5,657 nt of DNA, from positions 1-5,657 of the forward strand of contig CAYTEO010000077.1 in the NCBI GenBank assembly GCA_964436825.1, in the 5' to 3' direction. The notes under the pieces were generated by a model. The model saw only the letters and a program-made list of their open reading frames with translations, searched no databases and had not been told where the DNA came from. This stretch comes from CAYTEO01 sp964436825 (GTDB lineage: Bacteria > Krumholzibacteriota > Krumholzibacteriia > LZORAL124-64-63). Made by a program: the position numbers and the translations under genes. Of the stretch, positions 1 to 5,657 are shown in pieces. The first letter of the stretch is position 1. Each line of letters begins with the position of its first letter.

Positions 1-18
1 GGCCGTGCTCCAGAAGAT

Positions 19-846
19 TCAGTCGTCCGCGGCCAGGAGGTCCAGCGGCGTGGCGGCCAGGGAGCCGGCGATGCGTTGCGGTTCCCCGCCGGTCGCCGGA
101 TCGAGGGCGGCGAGGGTGCGGGAGTTGGGAAATCCTTGAGTGGCGAAGAGGAGCCGGCCGTCGGCAAGAAACGCCAGGTTGCCGCTCATCGGCGCCCCGG
201 GTTCGTGGACAACCTCGACCGCGCCGCCGGCCAAGGGTAGCCGTTTGATCGCGCCGCTTTCCGGAAAACGCCCTTCTTCCTTCCAGTAGAGATACGCATG
301 ACCGACGACAAGCCCGGCGATGGGCAGATCGGCCCGGTACACCGTAACCGTCGCTCCGTCGGCCGGGGAGAACCGCTCGATGCGGTACTCTTCCGACGAC
401 ACCATCGACGCGATCCAGAAGAGGGCGCCGTCCGCGGCGATTGCCGGCGTCGCCACTGGATCGGCCGTACAGTGGTCGGTGACGGCCAGGGTGGAGGTGC
501 GGCCGGAAGGGAGGTCGGTGCGGCGCATCGTGAGGATGATGCTGGTCCCGGTGCAGGCCCCGGAGGGCGCGGTGCCGCCCCGGGGCTCCAACCAGAAGAG
601 GGCGTCCTGGCCCGCAACGAGCGCGGCGGGCGTACCCATCCGGTGGACCAGGGGGACGAGCGCGGCGGTGGCCGGATCGATACGTTTTACCGGCGTTTCG
701 CTCCCGTCGCTGACAAGGATCGTGTCACCGGTTGCGATCAGATGACGCGGCTGCGGCAGCCGGTCCAGGAGGGTGGCGGCGCGGGTTGCTCCAGCAGCGA
801 GGACCGTGAGCAGAACAACGGACAGGAGGCGGGACGGGAGCGGCAT
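19..846 (-). CDS. Secreted beta-propeller-like protein of unknown function, probably cut short by an in-frame TGA
   Basis: The 275-residue product begins with a clear Sec signal peptide: R6, a hydrophobic stretch at about 7-20, and likely cleavage after A23 in a T-R-A/A-T context. It should therefore act outside the cytoplasm. The mature part is a repeat protein. Five strand motifs of about ten residues start at 36, 76, 135, 179 and 225 (for example LVAGQDALFW, AIAADGALFW, LVVGHAYLYW), and most are followed 20-30 residues later by a strand such as KRIDPAT, IERFSPADG or AALDPATGG. This is the pattern of propeller blades. C98 and C126 could form a disulfide. No catalytic motif is visible, so a binding or structural role is only a guess. 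The start is chosen for the signal peptide; upstream there is no good Shine-Dalgarno. A sixth copy of the strand motif begins at residue 270 and is interrupted by the stop (LLAADD, TGA, IFWSTA), so the protein is probably a truncated form of a longer one running out of the window. The gene is divergent from the DUF1566-like gene. Confidence 0.8.
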   Translation of the reverse strand: MPLPSRLLSVVLLTVLAAGATRAATLLDRLPQPRHLIATGDTILVSDGSETPVKRIDPATAALVPLVHRMGTPAALVAGQDALFWLEPRGGTAPSGACTGTSIILTMRRTDLPSGRTSTLAVTDHCTADPVATPAIAADGALFWIASMVSSEEYRIERFSPADGATVTVYRADLPIAGLVVGHAYLYWKEEGRFPESGAIKRLPLAGGAVEVVHEPGAPMSGNLAFLADGRLLFATQGFPNSRTLAALDPATGGEPQRIAGSLAATPLDLLAADD

Positions 847-891
847 GAAGGGTTCCGGGCAAGATGGTCGCGGCGGCCTGGGCTTTTCCCC

Positions 892-921
892 ATCCTATCA
901 GCTTTCGGTCCGGTCTCCCAA
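892..921 (-). promoter_or_regulatory. Candidate sigma-70-type promoter for the minus-strand propeller gene
   Basis: Read on the minus strand, TTGGGA (complement of 916-921) is followed after 18 bases by TAGGAT (complement of 892-897). Each matches its consensus at four of six positions. Transcription would start near 885, about 40 bases before the ATG at 846. The position is sensible, but matches of this quality occur by chance, so this is a weak call. Confidence 0.3.
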
Positions 922-972
922 GATATTCTCCGCTGCCGTTCGGATCGTCGGGCGGATGCCTTGGCCGCCTGC

Positions 973-1001
973 TTGCTCCCGGCCCCTGGCCATGCTACCC
1001 T
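973..1001 (+). promoter_or_regulatory. Candidate extended -10 promoter before the DUF1566-like gene
   Basis: TTGCTC at 973-978 is separated by 17 bases from TACCCT at 996-1001, and a TG precedes the -10 element by one base, giving an extended -10. Each hexamer has only a partial match (about four of six for the -35, three of six for the -10). The expected start point falls on or next to the ATG at 1008, which would make a leaderless transcript. No Shine-Dalgarno precedes that ATG, which agrees with this reading but does not prove it. Confidence 0.3.
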
Positions 1002-1477
1002 GGACGTATGCTGTCCCTCCTCCAAACCGGTCAGCGGGCCAGGACGGCGAGTTTCAGGCTGGCGTGCCGTGGCGGGCGAAAGAGCGGTTCGTGGAGCAGG
1101 GAGGAACGGTGCGCGACCGGCTCACCGGTCTCGTCTGGCTGCGGCGGGGCGACTTGGTGTCGGAGCCGGTCTCCTGGCAGCAGGCCTTCGACCTGGTGGC
1201 CGCGATGAACGAGCGGCGGCGGGAAGAGGGGAACAGCCGCTGGCGGCTGCCCAACATCAACGAACTCGAGTCCCTGACCGACTGCTCGCAGCACTCCCCG
1301 GCCCTGCCCCAGGGCCACCCGTTCATCCATCTGCAGGACGTCTACTGGTCGTCCACCACCAGCTTCTTCGAGCCCGATTGGGCCTGGGCCCTGTACCTGG
1401 CCAAGGGCGCTCTCGGGGTCGGCCTCAAGCCGGGCCGCACCTTCTTCGTCTGGCCCGTGGCCACGGTCCGGGAATAG
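992..1477 (+). CDS. DUF1566 / Lcl_C-like domain protein, 5' end probably frameshifted
   Basis: The C-terminal ~130 residues carry the hallmarks of the DUF1566 (Lcl C-terminal) family: GQDGEFQAGVPW, then RFVEQGGTVRDRLTGLVWL, then WQQAF, WRLPNINELESL, VYWSSTT and a closing WPVATVRE. Family members are mostly surface or extracellular proteins, and the fold is usually described as C-type-lectin-like; no enzyme activity is implied. The start is uncertain. In this frame the ATGs are at 845, 956 and 992, none with a convincing Shine-Dalgarno and none followed by a good signal peptide. 992 is given as the latest ATG that keeps the recognised GQDGEFQAG segment. However, the family usually begins with a Q-T-G-Q motif some 13-15 residues before GQDGE, and MLSLLQTGQ is encoded from an ATG at 1008 in a different frame. 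The ancestral gene therefore probably started at 1008 and lost about 40 bases near 1035, breaking the frame; it may be a pseudogene. The giant gene follows 160 bases downstream on the same strand. Confidence 0.65.
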   Translation: MLPWTYAVPPPNRSAGQDGEFQAGVPWRAKERFVEQGGTVRDRLTGLVWLRRGDLVSEPVSWQQAFDLVAAMNERRREEGNSRWRLPNINELESLTDCSQHSPALPQGHPFIHLQDVYWSSTTSFFEPDWAWALYLAKGALGVGLKPGRTFFVWPVATVRE

Positions 1478-1484
1478 GTGCATC

Positions 1485-1506
1485 CCTTGGCTTTTCCTTG
1501 ACTTTT
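1485..1506 (+). repeat. Tandem 11-base direct repeat in the giant gene's upstream region
   Basis: CCTTGGCTTTT at 1485-1495 is followed directly by CCTTGACTTTT at 1496-1506, identical at 10 of 11 positions. The period is close to one DNA helical turn, so two protein subunits could bind the same face. The second copy contains the candidate -35 box TTGACT. An operator role is inference only. Confidence 0.5.
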
Positions 1507-1526
1507 ACCGAAGGATGGGGGAATAT
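1498..1526 (+). promoter_or_regulatory. Candidate sigma-70-type promoter for the giant repeat-protein gene
   Basis: TTGACT at 1498-1503 matches the -35 consensus at five of six positions. After 17 bases comes GAATAT at 1521-1526, a poor -10 (three of six) in a locally A/T-richer patch of a GC-rich window. Transcription would start near 1533, leaving a leader of roughly 105 bases before the ATG at 1638. Confidence 0.35.
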
Positions 1527-1540
1527 GCATCATGTCGTGC

Positions 1541-1581
1541 GGCGTGTCCTCGCAGGACCGCGAGGGAACAAGGCGCACGCC
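1541..1581 (+). other. Nested stem-loop in the leader of the giant gene
   Basis: An outer stem GGCGTG (1541-1546) with CACGCC (1576-1581) encloses an inner perfect six-pair stem CCTCGC (1548-1553) with GCGAGG (1560-1565) around loop AGGACC. It would lie in the 5' leader if the promoter near 1500 is real. It does not show the conserved core of the c-di-GMP riboswitches or any other riboswitch I can recognise. GC-rich DNA forms such stems easily, so function is unproven. Confidence 0.3.
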
Positions 1582-1624
1582 GGCCGCGGGGAATGGATGG
1601 CGCGGGAGCCGTCTGGACAGGAGC

Positions 1625-1630
1625 AGGAGG
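1625..1630 (+). promoter_or_regulatory. Strong Shine-Dalgarno that fixes the start of the giant gene
   Basis: AGGAGG lies seven bases before the ATG at 1638. The reading frame is open further upstream to an ATG at 1515, but that one has only a looser purine run in front of it and would put about 40 basic, low-complexity residues ahead of the signal peptide. This site decides for 1638. Confidence 0.8.
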
Positions 1631-1637
1631 ATGTCGT

Positions 1638-4600
1638 ATGGCTGGGGTGGGTTGCGGGTGGGAGAGAGGCGTGGTCGCCGGTGCGGTGATCGCTCTTGTG
1701 TTGTGCATGGCGAGCGGTATCTCGTGGGGTGCTGCGCTGCGGGACGGTGTGGACTGCGGCTGCAGCAAGACCGGCGTCTACGACAAGAACCAACCAAGGA
1801 CCAAGAAGTTTGCCACGAGCGTGCCCCTGGCCTCGACGAGTTCGGTCTACAGGGCGGAGATCGCCGATCCGGGCGGGTTCATCAGTATTGGGGTGAGCCG
1901 GGATGGTAGCCGGATCTATCACACGACCCTGGTCACGGCCAATGTCAGAAACGGCGTGACCGGCGTCATGGCCGGTTTCTCGCCGGACGACGACCGGTTC
2001 GTCTTCTACTGGGTCGGTACGGACTCGGTGTTCTCTCTGCGTCTCGTGGACTTGGCCGCTGATCAGCCGGAGATCGTGGCCTCCTATGATTTGAACCTGA
2101 CGAGCGGTCAACTCGGGTTCGCCCCGGACATCTCGGTGGGGTTCGCCCCCACCGGCCGTTTCCTGGTGCTCGCCTGGCCCGAGAATTTTCCCTCATCCCT
2201 CCGGGTGATCGACGTCCGGACCGGCCAGGAGGTTTTCACCGAGAGTTCGGCCTTGGACTTCAACCTCGGCGTCACCACCACGCCCACGCCCTGGGGGTTC
2301 TCTCCGGACGGCAGATACCTGGTCTATCACTACGTCAGCGGCGCCACAGGCAACCAACGTCACTACGTCCGGGCCTACGACCTCACCGCCAGTGGCGGGG
2401 CCGCCCAGACGGTGGCCTATGACGTGAAGACCGGCAGCGCGGTGCTGCGCTTCTCGCCCGTCGGTCCCTATCTCCTGGATGCCTCAGCGACCAGTGTCAA
2501 TGGAACCTCGCTTCAGGTCTGGGACTTGTCCACGGGCGATCAGGTCTATACCGCCACGTTCACCTTTGACGTCACACCGGGAGAGACTGGGGACAAGTTC
2601 CGCGGCGCCGGTTGGGGCTTCGGCCCCAAGGGCAAGAGCCTGCTCTACGCGGTGGACACTGGACCCAGCACCGTGGCCTTTTACATGGTGAACCTCGCCA
2701 CCGGCGGCCTGGTGTTGGACAGCGAGGCCGTGGAGATCGGCTCCGGGTTCTGGCTCTTCTCCCCCTGCGGTGACACCCTGGCCGTGGTGCTCCAGGGAGC
2801 GAGCGGCATCACGGGCCGACTCTACCGCACCGTGGACGGCGCCCTGCTCGCGACCAAGACGTCGGCCGCAGGAGTGGCCTGGAACTTTCAGAGCACGGCC
2901 AGCGGGCACCAGGTGAGCCTGGACGGCGGCACCTGGCAGACAATGGCCGCGAATACGGCGGCCGACAGCTGCAGCGCTCCGCCGGCCGACACGGAGCCCC
3001 CCGCTTGGCCGGACGGGGCCGCGTTGGGGGCAACCGTGGATCACGGCACCGTGACCTTGAGCTGGCCGGCGGCCACGGATGCCGACGCCGCGGTGGCCAG
3101 CTATATCGTGCTCCAGGACGGGAAGGAGATCTCCACCGTGGCGGCCTCCACCACGACCTATACGGTCCAGGATCTTACCGCCGGCAAGACGTACCTGTTC
3201 CGCATCGAGGCCGAGGACACGGCCGGCAACCGGACCTCCTCGGGGCTCGAGCAGTCGGTACAGTTCGCCGACTGGATCCCGCCCGCCTGGCCGGCCGGCG
3301 CGGTTCTGACCGTCTCCGACACGCGGCACGACCGCTTGACCCTCCACTGGCCCGAGGCCACGGACGACACTCGGGTGGCCAGCTACCTGGTCTCCAAGGG
3401 CGCCCTGCCCATCGAGACATTGCCGGGAACCGCGACCTCTTTCACGGTCACTGGCCTCTCCTTTTCCCGCACCTATTCCTTTGGCGTGGTGGCCGTGGAT
3501 CCGGACGGCAACAGGAGTGCGCTCCTTGGCACCGATGCGAGCACCGCCGGACCGCCGGACACGGCCACGCCGCCGGCCTGGCCCGCCGCCGCTGCCCTCG
3601 CCCTCACGGCCGAGGATGCCACCACGGTGCACGCCGCCTGGCCGACAGCCACGGACGCGACGGGTCTGGCCGGCTATCGCGTCTTCCTGAATGGCCGCCG
3701 GATCGCCGAGCTGCCGGCCGGCCAGCGCGAGTTCACGCTTGACGGTCTCCTGCCGGACGCTGACTGGAACGTTGCGGTCCAGCCGTACAACGTCTGGCTG
3801 ATGTCCGGGCCGTCGCTTTCCTCCACGGTCCGGACCGCTGCCGGCGCCGTGCCCGATCCGCCGCTGCCCGCGCCCCTGATCAGCGATCTCGCTGCCAACA
3901 GTGATCTGGAAGGGATAAGCGCTGACGGCCGCTTCGTCTACTTCAAGTCCACGGACACCCGTTCGTCGGGCTTCCCTCGTGGGGTTTGGGAGTTCCTGTA
4001 CGATCGGAGCACCGGAAAGGTCTTCGGTCTGCCGGCCGCCACCGTCCTCGTCTCTGCAGACGGCCGCCACGCGGTCGTGTACGAGACCGAGATCGAGCCC
4101 GGGTACCCTCCCAAGATCGCGGCCATCCGGGTCCGCGACCTGGCAACTGGGATCGACAAGGACCTCATGCGCCTGCGGCCCGCCCGGGAGTTCGCCGAGG
4201 TGGCGATCCACGGAGTCTCGCTGGATGGTGATCGGGCACTCGTGTCCGTCGAAGAGGTAGTGGATGTGGGGAGGAATCGTCGCCAGTATACCCTGATCGT
4301 GGCCGACGCCGGAGGGAACGAGGTGCAGCTGGTGGTGCTCGAGGATCTGAAGGAGGCCCGTCTCTCCAGGAAGGGGGATCGTGTCCTCGTCTGGTCCAGT
4401 GCCCCCTGGTTTCGCATCTACGACCTGGCGAACGGCGGCTTCGAGACCGTGGGGTTGCCCGCGGACGTGGTACGGCTCGACTGGAGTGCCGATGGCACGG
4501 TGCTGGTCTTCACCACCGCCGAGTCCCTGCTTCCCGAGGATATTTCCCACGTGCTCAGCCCTGTCCACCCGCACGAGACGGACGTCTACGCCTATGATCT

Positions 4601-5435
4601 GGTGACCGGCAGGTTCGACCTGGTGAGCTACGGGGCGGACGGTAAGTCGGTGGGCGGTGACCGGCCCACGGTGAGCGGTGACGGCCGGTACGTGGCCTAC
4701 GAGGAGGGGCCGTGCTGGAGCGATGGTTCCTCCCAATCTGTGGTCAGCGTCACCGACCGCTGGCTCGGGACCAGCCGCTGTATCGTGATCGAGGGCCGCT
4801 GGAGCAATGATTGCTGGGGGCCGAAGATCAGCGATAATGGCCGGTACGTGACCCTGCAGTCCGACGCCATTGCCGAGACCGGCGTCCATTTGGTGGATTT
4901 GGCCTGGCAAGAGCCTTCTTGGCCGCCTGGTGCTGTGCTGCGGGTCACGAGCCGGGAGGAGACCGCGGTGGGGCTCTCATGGACGCCGGCCCGGGATCTG
5001 GTTGGGTTCCCGGCCGCCCTCGGCCAGTACGTCGTCTATCGGGACGGCAGCGAGATCCACAAACAGTGGGTCGTTCAGCCGGGCACCGGCACGCCGGCCA
5101 CCAGCTATCGTGTCACCGGCCTTTCGCCCTCCACGGTGTACGCTTTCCAGGTGCAACTCCTGGACGCGAGCGGTACCGAGAGCACGGACGGACCGACGGT
5201 GCGGGTCGCGACGTTGGGGCCGGTCGTACCCATCGAGCGGTGTGATGCCTTCACCGGTACGTCGTCGCCCCTTGTCTACGCCATCGCCGCCCTGCAGATC
5301 GCGGCCGACAGCCTGTTCGTGTCGTCGGCGGACCGGTTGGGCTGCGACCTGGACGGCGACGGCGGCATCGGCGTCCCCGAAGCCCGTTACTTCCTCGACC
5401 GGGCCGCCGTGTTGGCCGCGCCCGGCGGGCCGTAG
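1638..5435 (+). CDS. Large exported protein: two seven-repeat beta-propellers, four FN3 domains, C-terminal EF-hand
   Basis: The product is 1265 residues from the ATG at 1638. Residues 1-32 form a signal peptide (R10, hydrophobic 12-25, likely cleavage near A32), so it is exported. A C-x-C pair (C40, C42) opens the mature protein. Propeller 1 (about 50-445) has seven F-S-P-D-G-like strand motifs, starting at 85, 113, 168, 220, 271, 327 and 373. Three FN3 domains follow at about 451-544, 545-638 and 641-735, each opening with a PP-A-W-P motif. Propeller 2 (about 747-1090) again has seven S-x-D-G-R motifs, at 759, 804, 859, 908, 948, 1011 and 1063. A fourth FN3 domain spans about 1092-1194. The tail holds a textbook EF-hand loop, DLDGDGGIGVPE, at 1237-1248 followed by a helix; this single-loop tail resembles the dockerin-like ends of many Desulfobacterota secreted proteins. 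No transmembrane anchor, sorting signal or catalytic motif is visible. A calcium-dependent binding, adhesive or scaffold role is inferred. The gene is intact, with codon use like its surroundings. Confidence 0.9.
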   Translation: MAGVGCGWERGVVAGAVIALVLCMASGISWGAALRDGVDCGCSKTGVYDKNQPRTKKFATSVPLASTSSVYRAEIADPGGFISIGVSRDGSRIYHTTLVTANVRNGVTGVMAGFSPDDDRFVFYWVGTDSVFSLRLVDLAADQPEIVASYDLNLTSGQLGFAPDISVGFAPTGRFLVLAWPENFPSSLRVIDVRTGQEVFTESSALDFNLGVTTTPTPWGFSPDGRYLVYHYVSGATGNQRHYVRAYDLTASGGAAQTVAYDVKTGSAVLRFSPVGPYLLDASATSVNGTSLQVWDLSTGDQVYTATFTFDVTPGETGDKFRGAGWGFGPKGKSLLYAVDTGPSTVAFYMVNLATGGLVLDSEAVEIGSGFWLFSPCGDTLAVVLQGASGITGRLYRTVDGALLATKTSAAGVAWNFQSTASGHQVSLDGGTWQTMAANTAADSCSAPPADTEPPAWPDGAALGATVDHGTVTLSWPAATDADAAVASYIVLQDGKEISTVAASTTTYTVQDLTAGKTYLFRIEAEDTAGNRTSSGLEQSVQFADWIPPAWPAGAVLTVSDTRHDRLTLHWPEATDDTRVASYLVSKGALPIETLPGTATSFTVTGLSFSRTYSFGVVAVDPDGNRSALLGTDASTAGPPDTATPPAWPAAAALALTAEDATTVHAAWPTATDATGLAGYRVFLNGRRIAELPAGQREFTLDGLLPDADWNVAVQPYNVWLMSGPSLSSTVRTAAGAVPDPPLPAPLISDLAANSDLEGISADGRFVYFKSTDTRSSGFPRGVWEFLYDRSTGKVFGLPAATVLVSADGRHAVVYETEIEPGYPPKIAAIRVRDLATGIDKDLMRLRPAREFAEVAIHGVSLDGDRALVSVEEVVDVGRNRRQYTLIVADAGGNEVQLVVLEDLKEARLSRKGDRVLVWSSAPWFRIYDLANGGFETVGLPADVVRLDWSADGTVLVFTTAESLLPEDISHVLSPVHPHETDVYAYDLVTGRFDLVSYGADGKSVGGDRPTVSGDGRYVAYEEGPCWSDGSSQSVVSVTDRWLGTSRCIVIEGRWSNDCWGPKISDNGRYVTLQSDAIAETGVHLVDLAWQEPSWPPGAVLRVTSREETAVGLSWTPARDLVGFPAALGQYVVYRDGSEIHKQWVVQPGTGTPATSYRVTGLSPSTVYAFQVQLLDASGTESTDGPTVRVATLGPVVPIERCDAFTGTSSPLVYAIAALQIAADSLFVSSADRLGCDLDGDGGIGVPEARYFLDRAAVLAAPGGP
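2988..3842 (+). repeat. Three tandem FN3 domain repeats inside the giant gene
   Basis: Three copies of about 95 codons lie end to end, at roughly 2988-3269, 3270-3551 and 3558-3842. Each starts with PP-A-W-P, then has a W-P-x-A-T-D motif on the second strand (LSWPAATD, LHWPEATD, AAWPTATD), an S-Y or G-Y before the central strand, and a T-Y-x-F/W-x-V type strand near the end. The third copy is the most diverged. A fourth copy is displaced to about 4911-5219, after the second propeller. The copies are alike in protein but clearly diverged in DNA, so the duplication is old. Confidence 0.75.
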
Positions 5436-5451
5436 CCGGCTTCCTGTCCGC

Positions 5452-5477
5452 CCGGCCCTATCGGCCGGCCTCTTCCT
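5452..5477 (+). terminator. Candidate terminator between convergent genes
   Basis: CCGGCC (5452-5457) pairs perfectly with GGCCGG (5463-5468) around the loop CTATC, 17 bases after the stop of the giant gene. The following stretch, CCTCTTCCTT, is pyrimidine-rich but is not a true T-run. The stem overlaps the last codons of the minus-strand gene tail. Position favours a terminator; the weak tail keeps confidence low. Confidence 0.35.
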
Positions 5478-5657
5478 TCAGGGCCCGGCGTAGCAGGTCG
5501 TGGGGGCCCCGCTTTACGAGGCGACCCGCCTCGTCGGCGTACATCCGTCAGCCGAGGCCGAAGTCGCCCCGGGCGGCTGTTTCGAGCTCGATATCCCGGC
5601 CGTTGGTGCTAGGAAATTGCTTTCCGGCCCGACGGGCCGAATGCAGCCTGGTGGGGT
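5458..5657 (-). pseudogene. Tail of an unrecognised minus-strand gene, interrupted by an in-frame TGA
   Basis: On the minus strand a single frame runs from the window edge at 5657 to a TAG at 5458-5460. Its last 28 codons, from an ATG at 5544, read like a real charged, helical C-terminus (MYADEAGRLVKRG, then HDLLRRALKEEAGR). Upstream in the same frame lies NGRDIELETAARGDFGLG, also protein-like. The two halves are separated by one TGA at 5550-5548. The continuity of frame and style suggests one gene with a nonsense mutation, or a sequencing error, rather than two. I do not recognise the family. The 5' end is outside the window. Its stop is 22 bases from the stop of the convergent giant gene. 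A short separate gene starting at 5544 is possible, but it has no visible Shine-Dalgarno. Confidence 0.4.

Noticed and set aside
19..21. Selenocysteine at the TGA of the propeller gene
   Set aside because: Selenoproteins are common in some Desulfobacterota, but the TGA lies in a structural blade strand with no redox motif nearby, and I see no convincing insertion stem in the 18 bases available after it.
1000..1477. DUF1566-like protein as the variable target of a diversity-generating retroelement
   Set aside because: C-type-lectin-like proteins of this sort can be such targets, but the window has no reverse transcriptase, no template repeat, and no adenine-biased variable segment at the 3' end of the gene.
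1515..1637. Upstream ATG at 1515 as the start of the giant gene
   Set aside because: It would place 41 basic, low-complexity residues before a good signal peptide and would overlap the candidate promoter. The ATG at 1638 has AGGAGG at ideal spacing.
1530..1637. c-di-GMP riboswitch before the giant gene
   Set aside because: The expected context fits, but the conserved core sequences of the known classes are absent.
298..1689. Long plus-strand open frame of 463 codons across the first two genes
   Set aside because: It runs antisense to the propeller gene and out of frame with the DUF1566-like gene. Its product is G/R/A-rich without domains, as expected of an antisense frame in GC-rich DNA.
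2484..4910. Minus-strand open frame of 808 codons inside the giant gene
   Set aside because: It is a shadow of the high-GC third positions of the plus-strand gene. The product is rich in G, R, H and V and shows no recognisable motif, while the plus-strand frame has clear propeller and FN3 repeats.

Overview
The window is GC-rich (mostly G or C at third codon positions) and carries exported, repeat-built proteins. These are beta-propellers, fibronectin type III (FN3) domains, a DUF1566/Lcl_C-like domain and an EF-hand tail. This mixture is often met in Desulfobacterota (the former Deltaproteobacteria), with Myxococcota or Nitrospirota as alternatives. That assignment is an inference from gene style only; no marker gene is present.

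Layout. (1) 19-846, minus strand: a small secreted propeller protein that stops at a TGA lying exactly inside the next copy of its own repeat. (2) 847-1007: a divergent intergenic region with one weak candidate promoter per strand. (3) About 992-1477, plus strand: a DUF1566/Lcl_C-like protein whose 5' end looks frameshifted, because the family's usual Q-T-G-Q opening is encoded in another frame just upstream. (4) 1478-1637: a 160-base leader with a tandem 11-base repeat, a weak promoter, a nested stem-loop and a strong Shine-Dalgarno. (5) 1638-5435, plus strand: the main gene, a predicted 1265-residue exported protein built as signal peptide, seven-repeat propeller, three FN3 domains, second seven-repeat propeller, one FN3 domain and a C-terminal EF-hand. 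(6) 5436-5657: a short convergent junction with a candidate terminator, then the tail of an unrecognised minus-strand gene, also crossed by an in-frame TGA.

Reading. The giant gene is intact and is the core of the window. The DUF1566-like gene lies upstream on the same strand and could share its surface or extracellular role, but the 160-base gap and its own leader signals suggest separate transcription. All three smaller neighbours show signs of damage: two in-frame TGAs and one probable frameshift. Either the giant gene sits among decaying genes, or the underlying assembly has base errors. I found no CRISPR array, tRNA, rRNA, transposase or known riboswitch.
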